A stretch of DNA of 9,256 nucleotides from Firmicutes bacterium UBA5449 (GTDB taxonomy: Bacteria > Bacillota > SHA-98 > UBA4971): positions 1 through 9,256 of the forward strand of contig DIQZ01000073.1 in NCBI GenBank assembly GCA_002424305.1. Direction: 5' to 3'. Positions 1-6,296 of the stretch are shown in pieces. The notes under the pieces were generated by a model. The model saw nothing but the letters and a program-made list of their open reading frames with translations, was not told the origin of the DNA and ran no database searches. Position 1 is the first letter of the stretch. Every line of letters begins with the position of its first letter. Both the position numbers and the translations under genes were made by a program.

Positions 1-87
1 TTGACCTGTATTTTGGCAAGTCTCATTACAGTAATTCTTGCCTACGTTATCTCATCAAAACTCATTGGAAAAAATGAAATCAAATAG
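1..87 (+). CDS. C-terminal end of a membrane protein (partial)
   Basis: The reading frame is open from the first base and ends at TAG 85-87, giving 28 residues. They form one hydrophobic stretch (about residues 1-18, rich in L, I, V, A) followed by a short polar tail ending KNEIK. This is what the last transmembrane helix plus a cytoplasmic tail of an integral membrane protein looks like. The start lies outside the window, so no family can be named. The stop codon overlaps the ribosome binding site of the next gene (100-435), itself a membrane protein, which suggests an operon with coupled translation. Confidence 0.45.
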   Translation: MTCILASLITVILAYVISSKLIGKNEIK

Positions 88-91
88 GAGG
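86..91 (+). promoter_or_regulatory. Shine-Dalgarno site that sets the start of the 111-residue membrane protein
   Basis: AGGAGG sits 8 nt before ATG at 100 but only 2 nt before the in-frame GTG at 94. This favours the ATG at 100 as the real start. The site overlaps the upstream TAG stop, an arrangement typical of coupled genes. Confidence 0.7.
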
Positions 92-99
92 ACGTGAGA

Positions 100-435
100 A
101 TGAACAAAAATCAGCAAGCAAAAGAACTGTCTGTCAATGGAATTGTTGCATTCATGCTAAGCTTGTCCTGGATATCCAGCTTCTTTTTGAAGGACTTTGT
201 GTCATGGCCCTTCTGGCAAAAAGCAGTTTATGCAGGTGGGATTAGTCTTTTGGTTCTCATCGGAACTATTCTTGGCTGGAAAGAGAAAAGGGCTGCAACC
301 AGTGGAGTAAACCATAGGCTGGGAACTGCCGCCTTTGTGATTGGTACATTGAGTATTGCAACCGGTGGCGGTATTGCTGTCATTGGGTGGTTAGCAGGAA
401 TGATGGGCGGAAGCATATCACTGCCGTGGCAATAA
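100..435 (+). CDS. Small membrane protein with about three hydrophobic segments
   Basis: The product is 111 residues, starting at ATG 100 because AGGAGG is 8 nt upstream. Hydrophobic segments lie at roughly residues 13-32, 45-63 and 75-104. The last is long and glycine-rich (VIGTLSIATGGGIAVIGW) and could be one bent helix or two. A basic patch (WKEKR) separates the second and third segments. No catalytic motif is visible. The glycine-rich layout is loosely like the DUF4190-type small membrane proteins, but I do not claim membership. It is probably an inner-membrane protein co-transcribed with the partial membrane protein upstream. Its 3' end overlaps the next ORF (387-701) by 49 nt in another frame, which may mark an old deletion or frameshift rather than a normal operon junction. 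Confidence 0.6.
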   Translation: MNKNQQAKELSVNGIVAFMLSLSWISSFFLKDFVSWPFWQKAVYAGGISLLVLIGTILGWKEKRAATSGVNHRLGTAAFVIGTLSIATGGGIAVIGWLAGMMGGSISLPWQ

Positions 436-701
436 GAAAGTATCAGGGGTTTTCGGGGAAAGAAGTCTTGTTCGGAGGAACCAGCGTAGAAAGAGAAAAT
501 ACGGAGTTCAAAGTCACTTATGAGCTGACGATTCTTAATGGAAGTGGCAAACTGATTCTGGATAGTGGAGATTGCAGAGAGATTCTGGTGGATGCAGACG
601 GTGAAGGTGAGCTGAATTATGGTTTTGCTGCTTCGGATCAATACCTTATCTTCGAAGGGAAGCACTTTGATGGTTCCCTGGAACTTCAAGTAAGTGACTA
701 G
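387..701 (+). pseudogene. Orphaned extracytoplasmic domain of a small lipoprotein-like family (signal peptide missing)
   Basis: From about residue 18 (KYQGFSGKEVLFGG) to the end (GKHFDGSLELQVSD) the frame reads like small Bacillota secreted proteins. In those a Cys-anchored lipoprotein signal is followed by a beta-rich domain containing a GFSGKEVLF-like strand, a TEFKVTYEL strand and a C-terminal GKxFDGSLEL strand. Here the part before KYQGFSG (MVSRNDGRKHITAVAI) has no signal peptide, no lipobox cysteine and no good RBS for the GTG at 387, and it overlaps the end of the membrane protein gene. The simplest reading is that a deletion or frameshift near 405-430 removed the signal sequence. Alternatively a GTG start yields a cytoplasmic fragment. 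The family recognition is from memory. Confidence 0.45.
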
Positions 702-751
702 ATCCGTGTTACCGGTTCGATAGTCAGCCATGCGCGACTTCTCCGATTTTC

Positions 752-1129
752 GTGTCGGACAAAGAATCCATAAAGAGAAGTAGGTTTTCTAGTGTTCTTG
801 CTGAACGGATCCTATGCCAAGGGGACAGCAACGTCAGATTCGGAATTGATATAGCTGTTATCGTAGACAAGTTAAACAGCGACCATTTTGATGAACACGT
901 CAAATTGCTCAAACTTAGGCGCTCGGTTGACTTCCGAATTGAGCCGGTACTGATTGAGTACGGCGAGGACCTGGTTGCTTTCACCGTAGCCAGGCAGCGG
1001 TTGACTGAAGTTATTTACCAGATAGTTCCCTATAAAGACGTACACTCCTACTTGCTTCTTGACCTATGTGCAGTAGTACCAGCCGATTTGTCAATGCACT
1101 CTTTGAATAGCTTGCAAACCTTTACCTAG
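752..1129 (+). pseudogene. Decayed MNT-type nucleotidyltransferase
   Basis: The frame encodes 125 residues. Residues 31-77 (GIDIAVIVDKL, then KLLKLRRSVDFRIEPVLIE, then GEDLVAF) match the core of small stand-alone nucleotidyltransferases of the MNT or MntA-like type. These have the order FGSxAxG, SDIDIAV, LRRxVDxRIEPVL, GxxIY. Two lesions stand out. Between LAERI (16-20) and GIDIAVI the family's FGS glycine-serine motif is missing, and the first aspartate of the DxD pair is replaced by Gly (D33 remains). After EVIYQ (86-90), where the family normally stops, the frame reads on for 35 unrelated residues. No RBS precedes GTG 752. The partner HEPN gene is absent. Active members nucleotidylate partner proteins (often as antitoxins), but this copy is very unlikely to be active. 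Confidence 0.55.
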
Positions 1130-1142
1130 TCTTTGATTATAG

Positions 1143-2153
1143 CTAATTCTTTCTGAAGACATTCTTGCGGTGATATTCCAAATACTTGACATGTCGCGCA
1201 TCAAGTTTCCTAACACACATTTCAGGATGAATGCCAAGCTTGTCCCTGTCTTTGCTGGTCAGTAAATCACTGATGATCAGCTTTCCTTCATTGTCAAAAC
1301 TAACAAGCCCATTATCAAAAGCGCTATCCAGATTTGGGATGAGCAATAAGCCATTGAATACATCAAGTCGTTCGATATTATCTGAACTACGCCATGGTTT
1401 AATGTGAGAAGCTCTCAAGAGTCCAAGATGGTCACACCCTGTAACAGCACAGCCTTTCCAATATCGAATTAGTTTATTACGAAACTCTCCCTGTCCGACA
1501 CGGCTCTGCACTATTGCTTCACGTTCCGTCTCAGGTTCTTTGTCGTAGGTAGCCTTAAATTCGTCCAAGTCTTGAATAGGGTTAGCGCCATGCAAATCCC
1601 GATAATCCGGATTAGGAACATCTTCTCCCAGTTCAATTCGCAAGTAAGTCAGTAAATCATAGGAGCATTTTAACTGGCTATCCCTCCTAAGCACGAATCT
1701 TGCTGCCTCATGAATAGATGCAAAATGAAATCTACGTATCACCGGCCAGATGTAGGAATGGTTCTTAGATGGAATGTAGAACCCGTTTCTCGAGGAGATT
1801 CTCTTGTATGACGACCATTTTCCATTATCCCACTCCCAGTTTTCGGAATCAGAAATCTTATCCTGCTCCGCTTTCAATTCATCCAAGAGATTCCGGTCAA
1901 GTGCTAACCATATTTTGCTTACGAAGTCTCTTTGAATTGTGAATACTATATGGCCACCAACAACAAGCCGGATACGGTTATTTTCGTAATACACACTCCA
2001 TTTGTTACTACCGCATGAGTTGGCCTGTTTGAGCGATTCTAAAAACATTGATAAGTAGATTGCTCTGGTTCTTTCATCAGGCAAAAGCGATATCACGAAT
2101 CTTTTGACCTTACTAGTATCTATGTCGTTTGAGACCGTATTTGCATCAGCCAT
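1143..2153 (-). CDS. HNH endonuclease (HNH_2 type), stand-alone
   Basis: The product is 336 residues. The C-terminal third holds the nuclease: C235-x4-C240, then ASHIKPW (catalytic-type His at 250), then the N267-GLLL and DSAFDNG (276-282) block and SFDNEGKLIIS. This is the order of the HNH_2 domain found in stand-alone restriction-type endonucleases. RVGQGEFRNKLIRYWKGCAVTG (218-239) is the usual lead-in. Residues 1-200 have no recognised fold and may bind DNA or sense a modification. The start is ATG 2153. GGGAGGTG (2167-2174 on the reverse strand) is upstream, but the spacing of about 13-15 nt is long, so translation may be weak. No methyltransferase lies beside it. The gene converges on the broken nucleotidyltransferase, with 13 bases between stops. 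A perfect inverted repeat at 2195-2285 covers its likely promoter. Confidence 0.85.
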   Translation of the reverse strand: MADANTVSNDIDTSKVKRFVISLLPDERTRAIYLSMFLESLKQANSCGSNKWSVYYENNRIRLVVGGHIVFTIQRDFVSKIWLALDRNLLDELKAEQDKISDSENWEWDNGKWSSYKRISSRNGFYIPSKNHSYIWPVIRRFHFASIHEAARFVLRRDSQLKCSYDLLTYLRIELGEDVPNPDYRDLHGANPIQDLDEFKATYDKEPETEREAIVQSRVGQGEFRNKLIRYWKGCAVTGCDHLGLLRASHIKPWRSSDNIERLDVFNGLLLIPNLDSAFDNGLVSFDNEGKLIISDLLTSKDRDKLGIHPEMCVRKLDARHVKYLEYHRKNVFRKN

Positions 2154-2561
2154 TTCAGGAAAAACGCACCTCCCGTCTTACTATTATTGAACATAGAGTT
2201 TAGCTTGCCGTTACAACATCTTTTCATATCATTTGTACTTTCCTTCCAAGGTAAATGCCTTCAAATCCATATGAAGCTAAACTCTGCAGTATCTAGCGTC
2301 ACTTATACTCACAAGCAGTAAATACAACTTCGTCCATTATGACATTGAAAGTGCTTCTACAGTACTAATGCGAGGCCAAAACAGACTTTTCGCCTGATGC
2401 ACGATTTCTTATGAAGGATCCAAACTAACATCACTTCAGAGAATAGTGCGTGTTGATAACCTGTTCATGACATAGAGAAAACAGTGAAGTCATCGGCCAA
2501 CGCATTCAGCACTGCTTTTTGTCACACATATCCCACAAACCGCCATACACATCGCCCCGCT
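2154..2561. other. Gene-free stretch between the HNH gene and the tail-anchored protein gene
   Basis: These 408 bases have no reading frame with a ribosome binding site on either strand. The part nearest the HNH gene carries its Shine-Dalgarno site and the 12-bp inverted repeat described separately. The rest (2290-2561) shows no repeat, terminator or recognisable gene remnant. Both flanking genes read leftward, so this stretch should hold the HNH promoter. Confidence 0.5.
2195..2285. repeat. Perfect 12-bp inverted repeat upstream of the HNH gene
   Basis: AGAGTTTAGCTT (2195-2206) is the exact reverse complement of AAGCTAAACTCT (2274-2285), with 67 bases between. The arm nearest the gene lies about 42 bases before the HNH start, where the promoter is expected. 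It could be a pair of operator sites for a repressor that loops DNA, the ends of a very small non-autonomous insertion, or a long-loop hairpin in the leader. A perfect 12-mer pair within 100 bases is not expected often by chance in 9 kb. Confidence 0.6.
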
Positions 2562-3116
2562 TCACCGAATACATGATTTAGCCACTAAAGACATCAAGCT
2601 GATGGCCAGACTGAACAAAGCGATTCGGATGGTACCAATTTCGTTGAGTTTCTGATTAAGCGTACTGACAATTCGTACGTCAAGGGTATCTAGCTGACGC
2701 AATAAACCGGAAAGAGAATCAGAGTATCCTGTCTTGTTGTGAATACCTGATGCCAGGAAGCATATTTGACACTCAGCAACATCCGCACGAAAAGCAACCA
2801 ATTGGCTATTGAGCATACGATACTCCACGAGTAATCTACGTAGTTTTCGCTTTGAAGAACACCATCTGGAGTCTGCATGATCAGCTGATCGGGCAATCCT
2901 CGACACTTTTGACACTAGACACTGTCCGCTTTCGTAAAGCTCAGTAAACCACAACATATATCCCTTGTAATCCTTAAACTCAGCTAATCTGTCGGGCGAA
3001 TGATGATATCGCCTGGCGAAGGTGTAGCTTGGAACAGGTAGCTCTGGACTAGATTTTACCCGTTCCCAAGCCCTGTTAAACGCCAAATGTTTTGTGTAAA
3101 AGAGATCTGTACTCAT
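2562..3116 (-). CDS. Hypothetical protein with a C-terminal membrane anchor
   Basis: The product is 184 residues, starting at ATG 3116 with AGGGAGG 7 nt upstream, a near-ideal site, so the start is firm. I do not recognise the family. Residues 1-60 are mixed and aromatic-rich. Residues 85-115 and 135-160 are helical with heptad-like leucines, possibly coiled coil. Residues 163-179 (IRIALFSLAISLMSLVA) form one hydrophobic segment just before a short CIR-type tail, so the protein may be tail-anchored with its bulk in the cytoplasm. It is monocistronic by spacing (408 bases from the HNH gene). Being beside a nuclease gene in a defence-like region makes a defence role conceivable, but nothing in the sequence shows it. 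Confidence 0.65.
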   Translation of the reverse strand: MSTDLFYTKHLAFNRAWERVKSSPELPVPSYTFARRYHHSPDRLAEFKDYKGYMLWFTELYESGQCLVSKVSRIARSADHADSRWCSSKRKLRRLLVEYRMLNSQLVAFRADVAECQICFLASGIHNKTGYSDSLSGLLRQLDTLDVRIVSTLNQKLNEIGTIRIALFSLAISLMSLVAKSCIR

Positions 3117-3199
3117 GATTGAACCTCCCTAAAAGCGTATGTTCATAAGCTCCAACGTCTAAATACGAAGCTATTCTTGCTTGAGTCATCTAGTGATTG

Positions 3200-3264
3200 C
3201 ATGCTGCATCAAAGCTCCACTTCAAGCAGCATGAGGCGGGTTCGCAGTCCAAATGAACGCCTCA
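3200..3264. repeat. Two adjoining hairpins upstream of the 184-residue protein gene
   Basis: CATGCTGC (3200-3207) pairs perfectly with GCAGCATG (3226-3233). TGAGGCG (3232-3238), which overlaps the end of that arm, pairs perfectly with CGCCTCA (3258-3264). A GGGTTCGC motif occurs inside the second loop and again just after it, near 3272-3279. Neither stem is followed by a T run, so simple terminators are unlikely. They lie 84-148 bases before the leftward 184-residue gene and could be operators or leader structure. Confidence 0.45.
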
Positions 3265-4046
3265 CTATGGTGGGTTCGCCATGCATTGACATACATGTTC
3301 CATAGAACATTAGAACTGTCTGTACAAAGACCACGACAACGAGAGAAAACATTTCGATAAGCTTTGTCTTTATGGTATTTCTACGCTAGTATTCAAGATT
3401 GTTCGGTAGTTGTTCTGCACGCGTCCAAGCCGCGGGAGAAGATCACTAGGCTTCGAGCATTGCAGAAGTTGTTCTCAAGACTAATGAATTCATGGCCGAC
3501 GTAGTCGTCGCAAGAAAAGGCAGTCTTAAGCACTTCTTCTATACAAATACCTAATATGATAGCTTCGTCTCAACAAGCGTCGACCTAACCTTCAACGTAC
3601 ACGGTCTCTGAGTACACAACGGATGATAGTATGCCAGAGACATCTAATTACTTGCATATAGATAGTCCCGTAATCTGTTTGCTCGAAGGCAAAACGTGTG
3701 TGGTTTTGAATATCATAACAGTCAATCATGAAAGCTGCAGAATCAGATATTATTACAGTTGTATCCCCGCATCCTACTTGTAAACAATGGGGTTCACCAA
3801 TTTATATCGCCCCGTCTTTGTTTAACGTGGCGGCAAGGTGCCGTCATCAGCTCAAATTGGCCGTTACGGTAATTAGCGTCCGACATTCAAGACGTCATCG
3901 GACCTCAAGCAGGCTTATTCTTCCCTTCATGCTTATGCCCGAGGGTGTTACTGCACTTGGGCATGAGGGTGTGAGCGCAGACCCTCTATAGCTCTCTCTT
4001 CCTAATACGCTTCATGAGTGAATACTGCTGAAGGCTTCCTTTTGTG

Positions 4047-4070
4047 TCAAGCCACGTCCCGCCGGCTTGA
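4047..4070 (-). terminator. Hairpin just after the DUF6414 gene (possible weak terminator)
   Basis: TCAAGCC (4047-4053) pairs perfectly with GGCTTGA (4064-4070) around a GC-rich 10-base loop, about 29 bases past the stop of the leftward gene at 4099. Reading leftward, no T run follows, so intrinsic termination would be weak. It may be a processing or stability element instead. Confidence 0.35.
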
Positions 4071-4098
4071 ATGCTATGTTATATTAAGGAGGCTTATT

Positions 4099-4923
4099 CT
4101 AGCGGTATATTGCTACAGGAATAACTATTGCTGCGGGACCTGTAACAGTATCACTCAATTCAGGAGGCATAGATAAATCTTCAGGAAAATCTAATTTTCT
4201 CCTCTGTTCACGATTTAGTCTCAAGTGTTTTATACTTGAAAAAAGATCAACTAACTCAAACTCTTCATCTTCTGCTAACAAGCGTTGTACCTTGCAAAAT
4301 AATGTTAATTCACCTATCATTTGCTCCTTTTCAACTTTAAAATACTTTGGGTTAAGATAAGAAATGAGCTTATAATCTGGGGAGCTTTTAAAATTAAAGA
4401 CGCATGGAATTCCTTTATTACTGTGTATCTGTCCTAAACCTTTTAATCCCTTTATTGCTTCTGCTGCTTTATCATCAATCATTTTTTGTCCAGTAGTTGC
4501 TTCTACTAAACTTGCCAACGACCCTATTTGCTCTACCAAATCTGTCAGTCCATCTAACATTGAAAATCTAGCGGAGACATTTACCTCCAATAAGGAATTG
4601 CGTCTAGTATTTCCCCAAATATCTGGTGTAATTACCTCATAGTAACTAAACGCTTGTTTAGATTTAAGAATACCATATAGCTCTTGGAACAACGATGAAT
4701 CTGTCTTCTTAACACGTTTTCTGACTTCACGACCAGTTGTTTTTTCTTTCTTACCTTCGCCACCAAGACCAGCTATTTTTGCACCTACTGATCCGCCACC
4801 AGTATGTTCTTCTTTTTCAATGATCGTCTCTTCCTCATATAATTCCCCTTTAATTGCTGATAAATAATCTTCTAAAAGTTGAGTGTCAAGATACATAAAA
4901 TTTCTCAGATTAAGACTTAGCAT
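4099..4923 (-). CDS. DUF6414 family protein
   Basis: The product is 274 residues. The N-terminus RNFMYLDTQLLEDYLSAIKG (7-26) matches the opening of DUF6414 proteins (FxYLDxxxLxxYLSxxxG). A glutamate-rich stretch and a glycine-rich linker (TGGGSVGAKIAGLGGEG, 41-57) follow, also typical. Residues 75-275 form the body and end in GPAAIVIPVAIYR, the family's usual hydrophobic close. No catalytic motif is known to me and the function is not established. No signal peptide or membrane helix is obvious, so it is probably cytoplasmic. The ATG at 4923 is supported by AGGAGG 7 nt upstream. The gene is visibly richer in A+T than both flanks, which are GC-rich and full of hairpins, so it looks like a single-gene insert of foreign origin. 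It has no operon partner. Confidence 0.7.
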   Translation of the reverse strand: MLSLNLRNFMYLDTQLLEDYLSAIKGELYEEETIIEKEEHTGGGSVGAKIAGLGGEGKKEKTTGREVRKRVKKTDSSLFQELYGILKSKQAFSYYEVITPDIWGNTRRNSLLEVNVSARFSMLDGLTDLVEQIGSLASLVEATTGQKMIDDKAAEAIKGLKGLGQIHSNKGIPCVFNFKSSPDYKLISYLNPKYFKVEKEQMIGELTLFCKVQRLLAEDEEFELVDLFSSIKHLRLNREQRRKLDFPEDLSMPPELSDTVTGPAAIVIPVAIYR

Positions 4924-4954
4924 TACACAACCTCCTATAGTTATCTTAGTTCAT

Positions 4955-5170
4955 TTCAGATGACGTCTGACATTCCCAATGTTCATGAGGTTTAGAAGTG
5001 CGGTCCAACCCTAGTGTGACGTCACTTGGGTTTGGGCAAACCGTCCCGAGGGGTTAGAACCGCGTGAATATGGGTTGAAGGGCCGTCAGCACTCGTCCTA
5101 ACTAACCGACGCGGTGCCGGAAACGCCATGTTAGCTGGCGTCCAGCGCGCCTCGTTTGATCTGCTGTCCT
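4955..5170. other. GC-rich, highly structured block upstream of the DUF6414 gene
   Basis: This 216-base block contrasts with the AT-rich gene next to it. Visible pairings are: an imperfect palindrome CCAACCC...GGGTTTGG centred on GTGACGTCAC (about 5005-5035); GGTTT/AAACC (5029-5042); GGTTAG (5052-5057) with CTAACC (5102-5107); ACCGCGT (5059-5065) with ACGCGGT (5109-5115); and ACGCCA/TGGCGT (5123-5141). The third and fourth helices cross each other, as in a pseudoknot or a pair of alternative folds. It could be a structured RNA, an element end or an eroded insertion sequence. I recognise no Rfam class. A stop-bounded 36-codon ATG frame on the reverse strand (from 5130) is probably accidental. 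Confidence 0.4.
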
Positions 5171-5578
5171 CCCTTTCTTGGATAATATCAATGAATCCTA
5201 CTACATAAGAACCTTGTCAACCTCTAAACGTCATTTTACCCAGACTGGGTGTGGAGCATCTCATTCTTGCACTCAGACAATCGCTATCTCTTCATTTTTG
5301 GGTTGGCATCTTCCTGATAAACGCCATAATAGAGAGTGAACCGCAAACAAGAAAACGCCAGGAAAAGTGAGCCACTTTCAAAAACGGCCATGTTTTTTCA
5401 TGCTACCCTTCATATTTCTTCATTAGGCATAACTTTCCTTTATTAACCAATCTATTGGAAAAAGGCTACCTCTAGAAAAACCATATTTAGGCCAACCTTC
5501 CCGGATTTAAAGCACCCCACTTTGAAATTTTGCAATTGGCTGCTTTTCTTAGTTCAACGCAAGGAAAGTGGTTTCTTT
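5171..5578. other. Gene-free stretch: flank plus leader of the IS91-like unit
   Basis: No gene is seen here. From about 5364 the sequence resembles the non-coding leader that precedes the integrase in this kind of element. It contains AAAGTG/CACTTT (5364-5378), CATATTTCTTCATTA (5411-5425), TATTAACC (5441-5448) and CCACTTT/AAAGTGG (5517-5523 with 5565-5571). The last arm doubles as a weak Shine-Dalgarno region (AAGGAAAG) before the ATG at 5579. Part of the same leader recurs, eroded, at 8741-8846. The segment 5171-5363 shows nothing recognisable. Confidence 0.45.
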
Positions 5579-6293
5579 ATGTCGTATCTACACGGACCTA
5601 TGCACAAAGACATACGGCTTTGAGGTTTCAGTCCTAAAACCCAACACAAGTCACAAGTATCCCATGAATCTCAGATCCTTCGAAACACACTTTAGTCGAC
5701 CTGCTGAGAACTTAGATCAAGACGAACTCCGAAACTTTCTTCTTCTCTACCTTATCAATGACAAGAAGGTCTTTATCTTCTATGTAAATGGTGTCTACAG
5801 CATGCTCAAGTTCTTTTATGCCAATACGCTGGATCACTCTTGGGGTCCAGCGTGAAAAAAGAGGTTGCTAATCTAGAGATTTCTGATATTGGCAGCGGAA
5901 ATATGCAGATCCTTGTGCGACAAGGTAAAGGGCAGATTGGCCATTATTCCATACTCTGGGTACTTGTTTGGCTGCGCTTCGCGATTACTGGAAGGCTTAT
6001 CGTCCTTCCGGTTGGCTTTTCCCAGGAAGAATTCCAGGTGAGTCTATTCGCACCCGCGCAATCCAGGATGCGTTTTGCGAGATGCGAAAGAAGGTGGGAT
6101 TATTAGATAAGGCCCCAATACATTCTCTCCGTCACAGTTTTGCCACTCATCTTCTGAAAGAAGGTGTCAATCTGGTATCTATCCGGCAACTCCTAGGCCA
6201 TGCCTTCATCAGTACCCTACGCTCTATCCCCACCTTGCTAAAGTGAAGAGTCAAAAGGTCAAAAGCCCTCTTGACTCTTTGGGTGAGAACTAA
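5579..6293 (+). pseudogene. Tyrosine recombinase (phage integrase family) pseudogene
   Basis: Pieces of one integrase lie in order but in different frames. ATG 5579 opens MSYLHGPMHKDIRL, then a TGA (5621-5623), then GFSPKTQHK in the same frame. Next the SAM-like core-binding domain (LDQDELRNFLLLYLIND, then LKFFYANTLDHSW) reads in another frame up to about 5843. A deletion of roughly 45 codons joins this directly to EVANLEISDIGSGNM, removing the first catalytic arginine region (GLRxSE). A further shift near 5960 leads to AALRDYWKAYRPSGWLFPG and the catalytic IHSLRHSFATHLLKEG and LLGH boxes. A last shift near 6214 puts the nucleophile Tyr (codon 6225-6227, in TLYPHLAKVKS) in yet another frame, ending at TAA 6291-6293. 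There are at least four frame or deletion lesions and one nonsense codon, so the product cannot be functional. Confidence 0.85.
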
Positions 6294-6296
6294 AGT

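Larger units (their letters stand above)
3117..4098. other. Long gene-poor stretch with several hairpins and eroded sequence
   Basis: In 982 bases there is no frame with a convincing start and RBS. Visible structure includes tandem hairpins at 3200-3264 and a GTCCGA/TCGGAC hairpin around 3879-3900. At 3935-3972 ATGCCC faces GGGCAT, and GAGGGTGT occurs twice. A 7-bp stem lies at 4047-4070. Around 3765-3835 CCCC motifs and TTGTAAACAATGGGG face CCCCGTCTTTGTTTAAC as an imperfect inverted repeat, which could be an insertion-sequence end but matches none I can name. A stop-bounded frame on the reverse strand (3393-3569, about 58 codons) reads plausibly protein-like but has no start or RBS, and may be a gene fragment. 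Confidence 0.45.

Noticed and set aside
228..731. Open frame on the reverse strand, 167 codons
   Set aside because: It lies opposite two better supported rightward frames, has no RBS and no protein-like pattern.
724..984. Open frame on the reverse strand, 86 codons
   Set aside because: Shadow of the nucleotidyltransferase remnant, which carries recognisable family motifs on the other strand.
2690..2896. Second reverse-strand frame of 68 codons
   Set aside because: Fully inside the 184-residue gene, which has a near-ideal RBS.
3393..3569. Reverse-strand open stretch of about 58 codons that reads protein-like
   Set aside because: It has no start codon or RBS and no family could be named. Kept only as a remark in the gene-poor stretch.
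3765..3835. Imperfect inverted repeat with CCCC motifs, considered as an IS21-like end
   Set aside because: No IstA or IstB remnant is nearby and no exact terminal sequence could be matched, so it is mentioned only as structure.
3728..3991. Rightward frame of 87 codons
   Set aside because: ATG 3728 has no RBS, the composition is unlike a soluble protein, and it crosses several hairpins and repeats.
4955..5170. Considered as a retron msr-msd, a group II intron end or a TnpB guide RNA
   Set aside because: No reverse transcriptase, maturase or TnpB frame is present, and no domain V or msr hallmark was found.
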